Positions 1 to 8,640 of a stretch of 64,000 nt of DNA are shown piece by piece. The notes under the pieces are model-generated. The model was given only the letters and a program-made list of their open reading frames with translations, was not told the DNA's origin and did no database searches. A program made the translations under genes and the position numbers. The number at the start of each line of letters is the position of its first letter. Position 1 is the stretch's first letter. Origin of the DNA: Flavobacteriaceae bacterium (GTDB lineage: Bacteria; Bacteroidota; Bacteroidia; Flavobacteriales; Flavobacteriaceae); NCBI GenBank assembly GCA_030148025.1, contig JASBUG010000008.1, forward strand, positions 104,390-168,389, given 5' to 3'.

Positions 1-1635
1 CCACGCAGTCATGATTCCTCCTGCGCTTCCTCCTGTAACGAATAGTTTATTGTTATCTGCAATGCCTTTCTTCACTAAATGATCTACACCATCCATGACG
101 TCCTGATAGTCATCTCCTGGGTAATTGTTGTATAATAAATTTCCAAACTCCTCACCATAACTTGTGCTTCCTCTTGGGTTAGGATAAAACACGACATAAC
201 CATCGGCAGCATACATTTGAATTTCCGGAGAAAAACGATCGCCATAATTAGAAATTGGTCCACCATGATTCTCAACAATTAACGGATAACTTTTTGAGCT
301 ATCATAGTTTGGAGGATAAGCCACCCAACCTTGAACATCACGTCCATCTGTAGTAGCTTTGTACCAAACCTCTTCTACTTTACTCAGGTTTCTATAAGAC
401 AATACATCTGAATTTAAATCAGTAATGATCTTAGGCGATTTCTGTTTAGAACCAAAAACAGCAATATCTGCAGGGTGTGCAGGTGTTGTATACGTATAGG
501 CAATGGTTCCATTTCCAGATACTGAATATGATCCACCACCATAAGGTCTACCAATAGTATTTCCTCCAAGGTTATCGGCTAATTTATTAACCTTCCCATT
601 CGTGCTTATATATCCAATTTTTGTATTCCCTTTATCATCATAAGTGAAGTATAAACCTTTACCGTCTTTAGCCCATTTAATACTAGAAACACTTCTATCT
701 AACTTATTCGAAATCGTTCTTCGCTTAGAACCATCAGCAGACATTAAATGTAACTTAGTAGTTTGATACGTTTGTACTTTGTCTTTATAGCCTAAAAACG
801 CTACAGTTTTACCATCTGGTGACACTGTTGGAGAATAATCTGGACCTTGTTGCTTTGTAAGCTGTGTGATCTTTTTTGAATCAACATTCACCTTATAAAC
901 TTCACTGTTTCTAAAATCGTATTCCCAATCTGGATGTCTGTTTGAAGAAAAATAGATTTCTTTTCCATTTGAAGAAAATGAAATTCCTCTATGGCTATAA
1001 TTATCACTTGTGATCTGTCTTGGTGTTCCGCCTTGAGCAGGCATCATAAAAATATGAGTAAACCCTGTTGGCATATAACCTCTACCATCAGCTTCATGTT
1101 TTAAACGATCGGTAATTCTTGCAGGTTTTGCCCATTTAGCACCTCTTGGTTTTTTTGGACCTCTAACCACTACTGGTGGTGCCTTAGGAACAAACATTGT
1201 AAATGCTAGATACTTTCCATCTGGCGACCAAGTAATACTTCCTGGTGAACCAGATAATTGTGAAATTTTAGCGATAGCACCTGTTTTTACCCAATACATA
1301 TATACTTCTGAGCCTTCATCAGTCGAACTTCTAAAAACAATTCTATCGCCAGAAGGTGACCATCTTGCTCCACTTTCACTAACTTCCCTAGTTGTTAGTT
1401 TTCTATGGTTACTTCCATCAGAATTAATGATCCAAAGGTTTCCTTTCCCTCTATCATTCATAATATCAAATCCACTTCTTCGATATACAATTTGCGATCC
1501 ATCTGGAGAGATTTGCGGATCTGCTGCATGTTCTAATTCAAAAACATCAAGTGGTTGAAAAGATGGTTTATTCTCTTGCGCGAAAGAAAATTGAGTAACT
1601 AATAATACTAATAGAAACAGCTTAAAACGGTTCAT
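1..1635 (-). CDS. S9 family peptidase (TolB-like propeller plus prolyl oligopeptidase domain), partial
   Basis: The gene begins at ATG 1635 on the minus strand and runs off the left edge, so only 545 codons are visible. A signal peptide (MNRFKLFLLVLLVTQFSFAQ) opens the protein. A long region with repeated SPDGK-type WD40/TolB blades follows (for example QISPDGSQIVY, ITWSPDGKYLAF, TVSPDGKTVAF). The alpha/beta-hydrolase domain then starts, with YPLIVENHGGP, and the visible part ends just past the nucleophile motif GGSAGG. The Asp and His of the triad lie outside the window. Such proteins are secreted serine peptidases that cleave oligopeptides in the periplasm. The family is clear; the exact subtype (dipeptidyl peptidase or acylaminoacyl peptidase) cannot be set. 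Confidence 0.9.
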   Translation of the reverse strand, partial: MNRFKLFLLVLLVTQFSFAQENKPSFQPLDVFELEHAADPQISPDGSQIVYRRSGFDIMNDRGKGNLWIINSDGSNHRKLTTREVSESGARWSPSGDRIVFRSSTDEGSEVYMYWVKTGAIAKISQLSGSPGSITWSPDGKYLAFTMFVPKAPPVVVRGPKKPRGAKWAKPARITDRLKHEADGRGYMPTGFTHIFMMPAQGGTPRQITSDNYSHRGISFSSNGKEIYFSSNRHPDWEYDFRNSEVYKVNVDSKKITQLTKQQGPDYSPTVSPDGKTVAFLGYKDKVQTYQTTKLHLMSADGSKRRTISNKLDRSVSSIKWAKDGKGLYFTYDDKGNTKIGYISTNGKVNKLADNLGGNTIGRPYGGGSYSVSGNGTIAYTYTTPAHPADIAVFGSKQKSPKIITDLNSDVLSYRNLSKVEEVWYKATTDGRDVQGWVAYPPNYDSSKSYPLIVENHGGPISNYGDRFSPEIQMYAADGYVVFYPNPRGSTSYGEEFGNLLYNNYPGDDYQDVMDGVDHLVKKGIADNNKLFVTGGSAGGIMTAW

Positions 1636-1696
1636 TGCTAAAGGTTTAAATTTTGAGCAATGAAGGTACTAATAATTTTGCCTGTTGCAAATAGAT

Positions 1697-2521
1697 TTAT
1701 CCTAAAGCTACATCCAATGTCATCATGACTATAAAGCCACCTATAAACCCAAGTGTGGCAATGTCTGTATACTTGTCACGTTGGGTTTCTGGAATTACTT
1801 CTTCAACAACAACAAATATCATAGCTCCAGCTGCAAAGGCTAATGCATACGGTAAAATTGGTGTGAAAAAAGTCACTGCTAAGGCTCCTATTACTGCAGA
1901 AACAGGTTCTACAATTGCCGACATTTGTCCATACCAAAAGCTTTTAAACTTACTTGCTCCTTGACGACGCATTGGCATTGAAACAGCTAACCCTTCTGGA
2001 AAGTTCTGAATAGCAATACCCAAAGCTAAAGCTACTGCTCCTCCAATTGTGGCTTCAGGAACACCAGCTGCAACACCTCCAAATAACACACCTACAGCTA
2101 ATCCTTCAGGAATATTATGAAGTGTAATCGCTAATACCAAAAGTGTTGTACGATGCCAAGGTGTTTTTATTCCTTCTTTTTCACTTTCTTTAAAATTGAT
2201 ATGTAAATGTGGTAATACTTTATCTAAACCAAATAGGAACAATGCTCCAAGTGCAAATCCTACTGCCGCAGGAATTACTTTTACAAAACCCTCTCCTTCA
2301 CTCATTTCAATTCCAGGAGCTAGTAAGCTCCAAAAACTGGCAGCTACCATCACGCCTCCCGTAAATCCTAGCATACCATCTAGCAAAGCACGATTCATTC
2401 CTTTAAAAAAGAATACAAGTGCAGCACCTGCCGCAGTTAAAATCCATGTGAATAGTGAGGCATATAATGCTGCTAAAATTGGATCAATAGATTCGAAATA
2501 TTGTATGATTTGATCTAACAT
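1697..2521 (-). CDS. ZIP family divalent metal transporter
   Basis: A 274-residue inner-membrane protein of the ZIP family, with about eight hydrophobic helices. The metal-site motif HNIPEGLAVGV in the fourth helix and its partner QNFPEGLAVSMP in the fifth are both present, as in bacterial ZupT-type carriers. A histidine-bearing cytoplasmic loop (HLHINFKESEKEG) lies between helices three and four. The gene follows the MntR-like repressor with a single base between stop and start, so the two are almost certainly co-transcribed. This points to a role in manganese, iron or zinc uptake under that repressor. Substrate is inferred from context only. Confidence 0.9.
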   Translation of the reverse strand: MLDQIIQYFESIDPILAALYASLFTWILTAAGAALVFFFKGMNRALLDGMLGFTGGVMVAASFWSLLAPGIEMSEGEGFVKVIPAAVGFALGALFLFGLDKVLPHLHINFKESEKEGIKTPWHRTTLLVLAITLHNIPEGLAVGVLFGGVAAGVPEATIGGAVALALGIAIQNFPEGLAVSMPMRRQGASKFKSFWYGQMSAIVEPVSAVIGALAVTFFTPILPYALAFAAGAMIFVVVEEVIPETQRDKYTDIATLGFIGGFIVMMTLDVALG

Positions 2522-2522
2522 A

Positions 2523-3179
2523 TTAGTTTGCTTTTACAAATAAATTATTTGATACTTCTTTTGAAATAGCTAATACTTCAGCATTAATCTGCAAAGTCAT
2601 AGATTCGTCAAAAGTTTCTTTAGAAACCACTTTTATTATTGTTCCTAAAGCTATTTGATGCTTGTCTAAATACTGAAGAAATTCAGAGGATGAATCTTTT
2701 ACACCAATACAAATACATGTTTCTCCTTCGGCTAACTGAGACAGTAACATTTTTTCAGTCTTTTTAAAGTTTCCTTGTTTATCAGGAATAGGATCTCCAT
2801 GTGGATCATGTGTTGGGAACTCTAAAAATGCATCTAACTGGTCAATCAGTTTTTCAGACTTAATATGCTCTAACTGTTCAGCTACTTCGTGAACCTCATC
2901 CCAAGAAAAGTTTAGCTTATCTACTAAAAACACTTCCCATAAACGATGTTTCCTAATAACTGTAGTTGCAGTTAATCGTCCTGATTCCGTTAAACTAACG
3001 CCTTGATATTTTTTATAATCTACCAGATCTTTTTCCGAAAGCTTCTTGATCATATCTGTCACAGAAGATGCTTTAGTATCCATACGTTGTGCAATAGCAT
3101 TCGTACTTACAGACACACTTCCATGCTTGGATAAATGATAAATTGCTTTTAAATAATTCTCTTCTGAAAAAGTAACCAC
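2523..3179 (-). CDS. mntR: DtxR/MntR family metal-dependent transcriptional repressor
   Basis: A 218-residue repressor. It has an N-terminal winged helix (EENYLKAIYHLS to LVDYKKYQGVSLT), a dimerisation and metal-binding region with the expected His/Glu residues (RKHRLWEVFL, DEVHEVAEQLEH), the conserved HDPHGDPIP segment, and a C-terminal FeoA/SH3-like domain (about 145-218). The chosen start is GTG; an in-frame ATT two codons upstream is a less usual alternative. It is transcribed divergently from a TonB receptor and ahead of the ZIP transporter. When loaded with Mn(II) or Fe(II), such proteins bind palindromic operators, and one is present in the intergenic space (3232-3247). Confidence 0.92.
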   Translation of the reverse strand: MVTFSEENYLKAIYHLSKHGSVSVSTNAIAQRMDTKASSVTDMIKKLSEKDLVDYKKYQGVSLTESGRLTATTVIRKHRLWEVFLVDKLNFSWDEVHEVAEQLEHIKSEKLIDQLDAFLEFPTHDPHGDPIPDKQGNFKKTEKMLLSQLAEGETCICIGVKDSSSEFLQYLDKHQIALGTIIKVVSKETFDESMTLQINAEVLAISKEVSNNLFVKAN

Positions 3180-3196
3180 TTCAATAAAAGTTTGGG

Positions 3197-3204
3197 CAAA
3201 TATA
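3197..3204 (-). promoter_or_regulatory. minus-7 box (TATATTTG) for mntR-ZIP operon
   Basis: On the minus strand the sequence reads TATATTTG, an exact match to the Bacteroidota TAnnTTTG minus-7 element. It ends 17 bases before the mntR start codon. The palindrome at 3232-3247 lies 28-43 bases upstream of it, where it could block polymerase. Confidence 0.6.
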
Positions 3205-3231
3205 CACTTTTTACATCAATTGAAATAATTT

Positions 3232-3247
3232 TTTAGACAAGTCTAAA
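3232..3247. promoter_or_regulatory. Palindromic operator candidate between mntR and TonB receptor
   Basis: TTTAGACAAGTCTAAA is a perfect inverted repeat (7-bp arms, AA centre) midway between divergent minus-7 boxes. It is placed to overlap the minus-33 regions of both promoters. It is the natural candidate for the MntR/DtxR-family operator that would control the transporter operon and the TonB receptor together. Binding is inferred. Confidence 0.6.
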
Positions 3248-3255
3248 TTTTAATT

Positions 3256-3263
3256 TATATTTG
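3256..3263 (+). promoter_or_regulatory. minus-7 box (TATATTTG) for TonB receptor gene
   Basis: An exact TAnnTTTG match. Its last four bases overlap the first possible in-frame start (TTG 3261), so transcription must begin after that codon. The GTG at 3279 is therefore the likely start of the receptor gene. Confidence 0.6.
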
Positions 3264-3278
3264 CATAAAAATTTAAAA

Positions 3279-5576
3279 GTGAAAACATATTTTACAGCAG
3301 TAATTTTACTGTTAACCACATATATACAAGCACAAACTTTTACAATTTCTGGTAAAGTAACAACTGATAGTGAACCTCTTGCTTTTGCAAATGTGAGCAT
3401 TAAGAAAAGTTCTAAAGGAGCTATTTCTCAAAATAATGGAGATTATAAAATTACCTCATTAAAGCCTGGGAACTATATTATTGAAGCCTCGTTTACAGGA
3501 TATATTACCTTAAAAAAATCTGTTACTATATCTGATCAAAATATTGTTTTAAATTTTGACCTAAAGGAAGATCAACTATTAGATGAAGTCGTTGTTACTG
3601 GAACTCGAACTTTTAAGCGTAAAACCAATTCGCCAGTCATTGTGAGTATTCTAAACAGTGAAGCTTTAAATAATGTACAGGCATGTAACTTATCAGAAGG
3701 TTTAAGATTTCAACCTGGTTTAAGAGTTGAAACCGATTGCCAAACCTGTAATTACACACAACTACGTATGAATGGTTTAGCTGGTGGTTATTCGCAGATA
3801 TTAATTAACGGACGCTCAATTTTTAGTCCGTTAACAGGCTTATATGGTTTAGAGCAAATTCCTGTGAATATGATCGATCGTATTGAAACCATTCGTGGTG
3901 GTGGATCGACTTTATATGGCTCGAGTGCTATTGGTGGTGTTGTAAACATCATTACCAAAATACCAAAAGAGAATAGCTACGACGTCAACTACACATATCA
4001 ATCTATAAAAGGAAAAGCATTTGATCATGTTATTAATGGTAATGCAACGGTTGTTTCAAAAAATGAAACTGGTGGTGTATCTTTATTTGTAAATAAACGT
4101 CATCGTGATACTTACGATGCTAATGGTGATAATTTTTCAGAACTACCAGAACTAAAAAACACCTCATTTGGAACCAATTTCTTTTACCTACCAGCAGAAA
4201 ACCAAAAGTTAGAAGCTAGCTTTAGTAGTATGCACGAGTACCGTTATGGTGGTGAAGTTGTAGATAAAGCTCCTCATTTAGCATTACAGTCGGAAGAACG
4301 TACACATGATGTGCTTATGGGAAGTTTAGATTATCAGGTAAATTTCAATAATGATAACAGCTCATTAATTGCTTATGCTGCTGGACAACGTACAGATAGA
4401 GATCATTATACAGGAATTTTTCCAGATGATCCAGCAGACATTCAGACACATCTTGAGAATCCACCTTACGGAACTTCGGAAACTAAAACACTTCAAGGAG
4501 GTGCGCAATTCAATCATCGATTTAAAGATTTTATAAAAGGTGATAATGTGTTCACTTTAGGATCGGAATATGTAGTTGATGACGTTTTAGATGTTATTGA
4601 TGCCTATAATTACAAAATAGATCAGACCACAAAAACCTTTGCAATGTTCTTGCAAAGCGATTGGGAAATGTCTCCGAAGTTTACATTGCTTTCAGGTGTG
4701 CGTTTCGACAAACATAATCTAGTAAATAAGGTAATATTGAGTCCGCGTGTTTCTGCTCTTTACAAGCCCCATAACAATTTACAATTCCGAACAACTTGGA
4801 GTACTGGTTTTAGAGCACCACAAGCGTTCGATACCGATTTACATATCGCTTTTGCTGGTGGAGGAATATCGCGCATTTCATTGTCTGACGATTTAAAAGA
4901 AGAACGTTCAAACAGTTTTAGTGCTTCTATTAATTACGATAAACCAACCGAACATTACATTTTCGGATTTACACTTGAAGGCTTTTATACGCATTTAAAT
5001 GATGCTTTCTTTTTAGCGCCTTTAGGTGAAGATACATTTGGTGAACGTTTTGAAAAACAAAATGGAGATGGTGCAACCGTAAAAGGTATCACTTTTGAAG
5101 TTCGTGCTAACTACGATAAGAAAGTACAACTTGAAGCTGGATTCAATATTCAGTCGAGTAAGTTTGATACAGCTGTAGAAAACATTGAAGGTTTACCAGC
5201 TTTACGTAAGTTTTTAAGAACACCTAATGAATATGGTTTTGCTACGTTATCATTTATGCCAAATAGTCGTTTTAATACAACTATAAACTACGTGTATACT
5301 GGATCAATGACCATCGCTCATTTTGCTGGCGCACCTGAACAAACTATTGATGCTTATGTAGAATCTAAAGCATTCTCTGAACTAGGGTTTAAGAGCAGCT
5401 ATAGCTTTAGCTTAGATAAGATCGATACATCTTTAGAGTTGTTTGGTGGCGTAAAAAACATTTTTGATGCCTACCAAGATGATTTCGACTCTGGTAAAAA
5501 CAGAGATAGTAACTATGTTTACGGTCCTGGAGCACCTAGAACAGTGTTTTTAGGATTACGATTGAAGTCGTTGTAA
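3279..5576 (+). CDS. TonB-dependent outer-membrane receptor, probably for a metal complex
   Basis: About 765 residues from GTG 3279 (the frame is open from 3261, but a minus-7 box covers that point). After a signal peptide (TYFTAVILLLTTYIQAQ) comes a carboxypeptidase-regulatory-like domain (about 20-100), then the plug. The plug holds a cysteine pair motif (CQTCNYTQLRMNGL) and the typical IETIRGGGSTLYGSSAIGGVVNIIT segment. The remainder is the 22-strand barrel, ending in a terminal aromatic/hydrophobic strand (GPGAPRTVFLGLRLKSL). The gene is divergent from mntR with a shared palindrome, so import of manganese, iron or zinc (free or chelated) is the best guess. The ligand cannot be read from the sequence. 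Confidence 0.9.
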   Translation: MKTYFTAVILLLTTYIQAQTFTISGKVTTDSEPLAFANVSIKKSSKGAISQNNGDYKITSLKPGNYIIEASFTGYITLKKSVTISDQNIVLNFDLKEDQLLDEVVVTGTRTFKRKTNSPVIVSILNSEALNNVQACNLSEGLRFQPGLRVETDCQTCNYTQLRMNGLAGGYSQILINGRSIFSPLTGLYGLEQIPVNMIDRIETIRGGGSTLYGSSAIGGVVNIITKIPKENSYDVNYTYQSIKGKAFDHVINGNATVVSKNETGGVSLFVNKRHRDTYDANGDNFSELPELKNTSFGTNFFYLPAENQKLEASFSSMHEYRYGGEVVDKAPHLALQSEERTHDVLMGSLDYQVNFNNDNSSLIAYAAGQRTDRDHYTGIFPDDPADIQTHLENPPYGTSETKTLQGGAQFNHRFKDFIKGDNVFTLGSEYVVDDVLDVIDAYNYKIDQTTKTFAMFLQSDWEMSPKFTLLSGVRFDKHNLVNKVILSPRVSALYKPHNNLQFRTTWSTGFRAPQAFDTDLHIAFAGGGISRISLSDDLKEERSNSFSASINYDKPTEHYIFGFTLEGFYTHLNDAFFLAPLGEDTFGERFEKQNGDGATVKGITFEVRANYDKKVQLEAGFNIQSSKFDTAVENIEGLPALRKFLRTPNEYGFATLSFMPNSRFNTTINYVYTGSMTIAHFAGAPEQTIDAYVESKAFSELGFKSSYSFSLDKIDTSLELFGGVKNIFDAYQDDFDSGKNRDSNYVYGPGAPRTVFLGLRLKSL

Positions 5577-5583
5577 GAAGTTA

Positions 5584-5680
5584 TGTCATTCTGTGTGTAG
5601 CAAGGTAAAACGAAGAATTTCTAACTATAGCTTTTAAGATTCTTCAGTCATTACATTCCTTCTGAATGACAATAAATCTT
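5584..5680. repeat. GTCATTC-type palindromic repeat, copy 1
   Basis: Begins GTCATTCTG and ends CTGAATGAC. It has an inner inverted pair (CGAAGAATT and AAGATTCTTC) and could fold into one long hairpin. It belongs to the same family as the elements at 5740, 9109 and 9256. Confidence 0.7.
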
Positions 5681-5699
5681 GATTTTGGATTAAAAGTGG

Positions 5700-5722
5700 A
5701 TTCCGTATCAAGTACGGAATGA
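5700..5722. repeat. Short hairpin element (ATTCCGTA / TACGGAAT)
   Basis: ATTCCGTA and TACGGAAT flank a 5-base loop and are followed by GACA. The hairpin sits between two GTCATTC-type elements and seems to be part of the same repeat cluster. Confidence 0.5.
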
Positions 5723-5739
5723 CAATACAAATTAATTGT

Positions 5740-5826
5740 GTCATTATGAGGAGTGAATTTATGAACGACGTAATAATCTCAAGCAAACAGATTCTCACGC
5801 ATTTTTAATAAAATGCTCAGAATGAC
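5740..5826. repeat. GTCATTC-type palindromic repeat, copy 2 (diverged)
   Basis: Starts GTCATTATGAG and ends CTCAGAATGAC. The inner part carries ATAATCTC and CAGATTCTC, a diverged form of the GAAGAATCT/AGATTCTTC pair seen in the other copies. Confidence 0.55.
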
Positions 5827-5854
5827 AACTTCGGATCTAAACTACTGTTAGCAA

Positions 5855-6640
5855 CTAAAACCCATGTTCTTTTTGTAATTGCTCGTAGGCTTCCTGTACT
5901 TGTCTAAATTTCTCTTCAGCACCTTGTTGATGCTCTTTTCCTAAATGAATGACGCGATCTGGATGGTACTTTTTAGCCATTTTTCGGTAAGCTTTCTTGA
6001 TCTCATCCACAGTAGCTGTTTTATCGATCTCGAGAATTTTATAGGCATTCTCTTTACTATTAAAGAACATCGCCTTGATGCTTTCAAAATCTTTGCTGTT
6101 TATCCCTAAATACCCAGCCATGGTATATATTTGGCGGACTTCATTTTCCGTAACATAACCATCGGCTTTAGCAATTCCGAACAAAAAATGCATTAATTGC
6201 AAACGCGAAGGATGATCCATCATTTGCCTGATCTGCAAGCAAACTTGTCGTGTGGATATATTGGTTTGCTTATTAATGTTTTTAAACAACTTAAAAGCGT
6301 GATTTGCTCGTTCTTTACCATACATATTTGCAAATTGATGGCGTACAAAATCCAGCTCACGTTGGTCTTGTTTTCCATCTGCTTTAATAACAATAGATGC
6401 CAAAATAAGTAAGCTCACTTCAAAATCGCCCGATTCTGTTTGAGGGCGTTGTTGCGGTCGTGATCTATATGTTGTTTGTCTTCGTCTTCTTTGTTTGGTG
6501 TTTCCTTGTTCTAAAAATGGGCTCCCATTTCCATCTGCCATTGCATCAACCACACTTCCTAATGCCAACCCAATAATAGCACCTATAGGACCTCCAAACG
6601 ACCATCCTAACGAAGCACCTATCCACTTTGAAAAACTCAT
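5855..6640 (-). CDS. TerB/DnaJ-domain protein (DjlA-like)
   Basis: A 261-residue protein. Its first 35 residues are a glycine-rich hydrophobic segment ([20 protein letters not shown]) that could enter the membrane. A basic, arginine/glutamine-rich stretch follows, then a TerB-like helical domain (about 75-175), then a C-terminal J domain (about 196-258) with the HPD tripeptide in KYHPDRVIH. The layout matches DjlA-type co-chaperones that stimulate DnaK ATPase at the membrane. It stands alone with its own promoter. The client is unknown. Confidence 0.85.
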   Translation of the reverse strand: MSFSKWIGASLGWSFGGPIGAIIGLALGSVVDAMADGNGSPFLEQGNTKQRRRRQTTYRSRPQQRPQTESGDFEVSLLILASIVIKADGKQDQRELDFVRHQFANMYGKERANHAFKLFKNINKQTNISTRQVCLQIRQMMDHPSRLQLMHFLFGIAKADGYVTENEVRQIYTMAGYLGINSKDFESIKAMFFNSKENAYKILEIDKTATVDEIKKAYRKMAKKYHPDRVIHLGKEHQQGAEEKFRQVQEAYEQLQKEHGF

Positions 6641-6665
6641 GTAAGTAATAAATTTTATTTATGAC

Positions 6666-6673
6666 CAAATATA
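6666..6673 (-). promoter_or_regulatory. minus-7 box (TATATTTG) for DnaJ/TerB gene
   Basis: The minus strand reads TATATTTG, an exact TAnnTTTG match, 25 bases before the start of the DnaJ/TerB gene. Confidence 0.5.
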
Positions 6674-6717
6674 ATATTTGTTAGTTGATAGTTATGATAA
6701 TATGTTACACATTTCCG

Positions 6718-6725
6718 TATCTTTG
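6718..6725 (+). promoter_or_regulatory. minus-7 box (TATCTTTG) for bacilliredoxin gene
   Basis: An exact TAnnTTTG match, 32 bases before the bacilliredoxin start codon. No clear TTG-type minus-33 box is visible at the ideal distance. Confidence 0.5.
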
Positions 6726-6757
6726 TATCATAATTATTTAAAATAAAAAATCAAGAT

Positions 6758-7168
6758 ATGTATCCAGCAGAATTAGTAAAACCAATGCGTGAACATTTAA
6801 CACAAGTTGGATTCGAAGAATTACATACCTCAGAAGCAGTTGATGCTTTAATTGCTAAAGGCGGAACAACATTAGTAGTAGTAAACTCTGTTTGTGGTTG
6901 TGCAGCGGCCAATGCACGTCCAGGAGCAATAATGAGTTTACAAAACGATAAAAAACCAGCTAATTTAGCTACGGTTTTTGCAGGTGTAGATAGAGAAGCT
7001 ACCGATAAAGCTCGTGAGCTTATGATTCCGTTTCCTCCTAGTTCACCTAGTATGGCATTATTTAAAGATGGTGAATTAGTACATATGTTAGAGCGTCATC
7101 ATATTGAAGGTCGTCCAGCAGAATTAATTGCTGAAAACCTTATGGATGCTTATAACGAACATTGTTAA
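6758..7168 (+). CDS. BrxA/BrxB family bacilliredoxin
   Basis: A 136-residue thioredoxin-fold protein of the YphP/YqiW family. The redox motif is C46-G-C48 in VNSVCGCAAANARPG, and the cis-proline-side segment PFPPSSPSMALFKDGELVHMLERHHIEGR is intact. Bacilliredoxins remove bacillithiol from mixed disulfides on cytoplasmic proteins, and several Bacteroidota make bacillithiol. No bacillithiol synthesis gene is in the window. The gene is monocistronic, with a promoter box upstream and a terminator just downstream. Confidence 0.92.
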   Translation: MYPAELVKPMREHLTQVGFEELHTSEAVDALIAKGGTTLVVVNSVCGCAAANARPGAIMSLQNDKKPANLATVFAGVDREATDKARELMIPFPPSSPSMALFKDGELVHMLERHHIEGRPAELIAENLMDAYNEHC

Positions 7169-7195
7169 GAGCTAATTCTTAAAAGAAAATTTACG

Positions 7196-7221
7196 AACCA
7201 CGTTTATACGTGGTTTTTTTA
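7196..7221 (+). terminator. Intrinsic terminator after bacilliredoxin gene
   Basis: The stem AACCACGT/ACGTGGTT with a 4-base loop is followed by a T-run. Confidence 0.8.
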
Positions 7222-7225
7222 TGTT

Positions 7226-7233
7226 TATTTTTG
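7226..7233 (+). promoter_or_regulatory. minus-7 box (TATTTTTG) for plsC-HD-GNAT operon
   Basis: An exact TAnnTTTG match, 19 bases before the ATG of the acyltransferase gene and just after the preceding terminator. Confidence 0.55.
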
Positions 7234-7252
7234 GACCCACAAACAAACACTG

Positions 7253-7987
7253 ATGCAAAAACTATTGGCGTATCCGCTATCTGTACTATTCTATTTATTC
7301 TTTGGATTTATACTAGCAATATTTCATCCTATTCAATGGTTTTGTTTCAATGTTTTGGGATACAAAGCACATAAAATTAGTGTCATCTGGTTACAGTTTT
7401 GGTTAATGCGTTCTACCAATTTACTAGGTACTAGATATTCGTTTGAAAACCCTTATACAATAGATGCTGATCAACCAGTTATTATTGTTGCAAATCACCA
7501 AAGTCTATACGATATTCCGCCAATTCTATGGTACTTTAGGAAGCATCACCCAAAGTTTATTAGTAAAAAAGAACTAGGTAAAGGTATCCCAAGTGTATCG
7601 TATAATTTACGTCATGGTGGTTCGGTATTGATAGACAGAAAAGATCCTGTTCAATCTATAAAAGCTATTGAAGATTTTTCTAAACGTGTACAACAAAACA
7701 ATTGGGCAGCAGTTATTTTTCCTGAAGGTACCAGAAGTAGAAACGGACAGCCAAAACCTTTTAAAACAAAAGGCTTATTAACTTTAATGGATCAAATTCC
7801 TGATGCGATTATTGTTCCGTTAACTATTAATAATTCGTGGAAAATGTTAAAGTATGGAAAATTCCCGATGGGACTAGGCATTCATATTAAATTTAAAGCT
7901 CACCAACCTTTAAAGATCAGTGACCATAACAATGAAACACTTGCTAAAATTGTTGAAACTAAAATAACAGAAGCCGTTGAATTATGA
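7253..7987 (+). CDS. plsC: 1-acyl-sn-glycerol-3-phosphate acyltransferase (PlsC family)
   Basis: A 244-residue protein with one or two N-terminal membrane segments. The acyltransferase box NHQSLYD (NHx4D) is near residue 82, and the phosphate-binding FPEGTRS motif is near residue 160. It transfers an acyl chain to lysophosphatidic acid, giving phosphatidic acid, on the inner membrane. Its stop overlaps the start of the HD-domain gene by four bases, so it leads a three-gene operon. A second PlsC-type gene lies at 52546-53286, so either may be the main enzyme. Confidence 0.9.
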   Translation: MQKLLAYPLSVLFYLFFGFILAIFHPIQWFCFNVLGYKAHKISVIWLQFWLMRSTNLLGTRYSFENPYTIDADQPVIIVANHQSLYDIPPILWYFRKHHPKFISKKELGKGIPSVSYNLRHGGSVLIDRKDPVQSIKAIEDFSKRVQQNNWAAVIFPEGTRSRNGQPKPFKTKGLLTLMDQIPDAIIVPLTINNSWKMLKYGKFPMGLGIHIKFKAHQPLKISDHNNETLAKIVETKITEAVEL

Positions 7988-8640
7988 CAGATAAAGAGTT
8001 AATTGACATCACAAAGAATTTTGTAATAGAACAACTTGAAAATGCCGAAGGTGGTCATGATTGGTTTCACATTTTAAGAGTGTATAACAATGCCATCAAT
8101 ATTGGAAAATCTGAAAATGTAGATATGCTTATTGTTGCTCTAGGTGCCTTGTTACATGATATTGCAGATAGTAAATTTCATGATGGCGACGAGAGTGTTG
8201 GTCCAAAAGTAGCTCGAGAGTTTTTATTTAAACATAATGTGGATAGTTTGGTCATTGAACACGTTGTTAAGATCATCGAGAACATATCATTTAAAAAATC
8301 TTTAGAAGGTGGAGAGATATTTAAATCTCCTGAATTAGATGTGATTCAAGATGCAGATAGACTAGATGCTATTGGCGCTATTGGAATTGCCCGTTGTTTT
8401 AATTATGGTGGATTTAAAAACCGAAAACTTTTTGATCCAGATATTGCTCCAAACCTCAACATGACCAAAGAAGAGTATAAAAATTCGGAATCCCCAACAA
8501 TCAATCATTTTTACGAAAAGTTGTTATTACTAAAGGATAAAATGAATACTAAAACCGGGAAGCGAATTGCTGAACAACGTCATAAATTCATGGAAGCGTA
8601 TTTAAATCAATTTTACGCAGAATGGGATGGAAAAAAGTAA
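7984..8640 (+). CDS. HD domain phosphohydrolase
   Basis: A 218-residue soluble HD-superfamily protein. The metal-binding residues appear as HDWFHILRV (first His), LLHDIAD (HD pair) and QDADRLDAIGAIG (last Asp). It resembles the YedJ/YpgQ group of small phosphohydrolases, whose substrates are nucleotides or related phosphate esters. It overlaps plsC upstream by 4 bases and the GNAT gene downstream by 14 bases, so translation is probably coupled. The substrate is not known from sequence. Confidence 0.88.
   Translation: MTDKELIDITKNFVIEQLENAEGGHDWFHILRVYNNAINIGKSENVDMLIVALGALLHDIADSKFHDGDESVGPKVAREFLFKHNVDSLVIEHVVKIIENISFKKSLEGGEIFKSPELDVIQDADRLDAIGAIGIARCFNYGGFKNRKLFDPDIAPNLNMTKEEYKNSESPTINHFYEKLLLLKDKMNTKTGKRIAEQRHKFMEAYLNQFYAEWDGKK

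Noticed and set aside
84..278. A 64-codon minus-strand ORF near the left edge
   Set aside because: It is a shadow in another frame of the S9 peptidase, whose true frame is open through the whole stretch.
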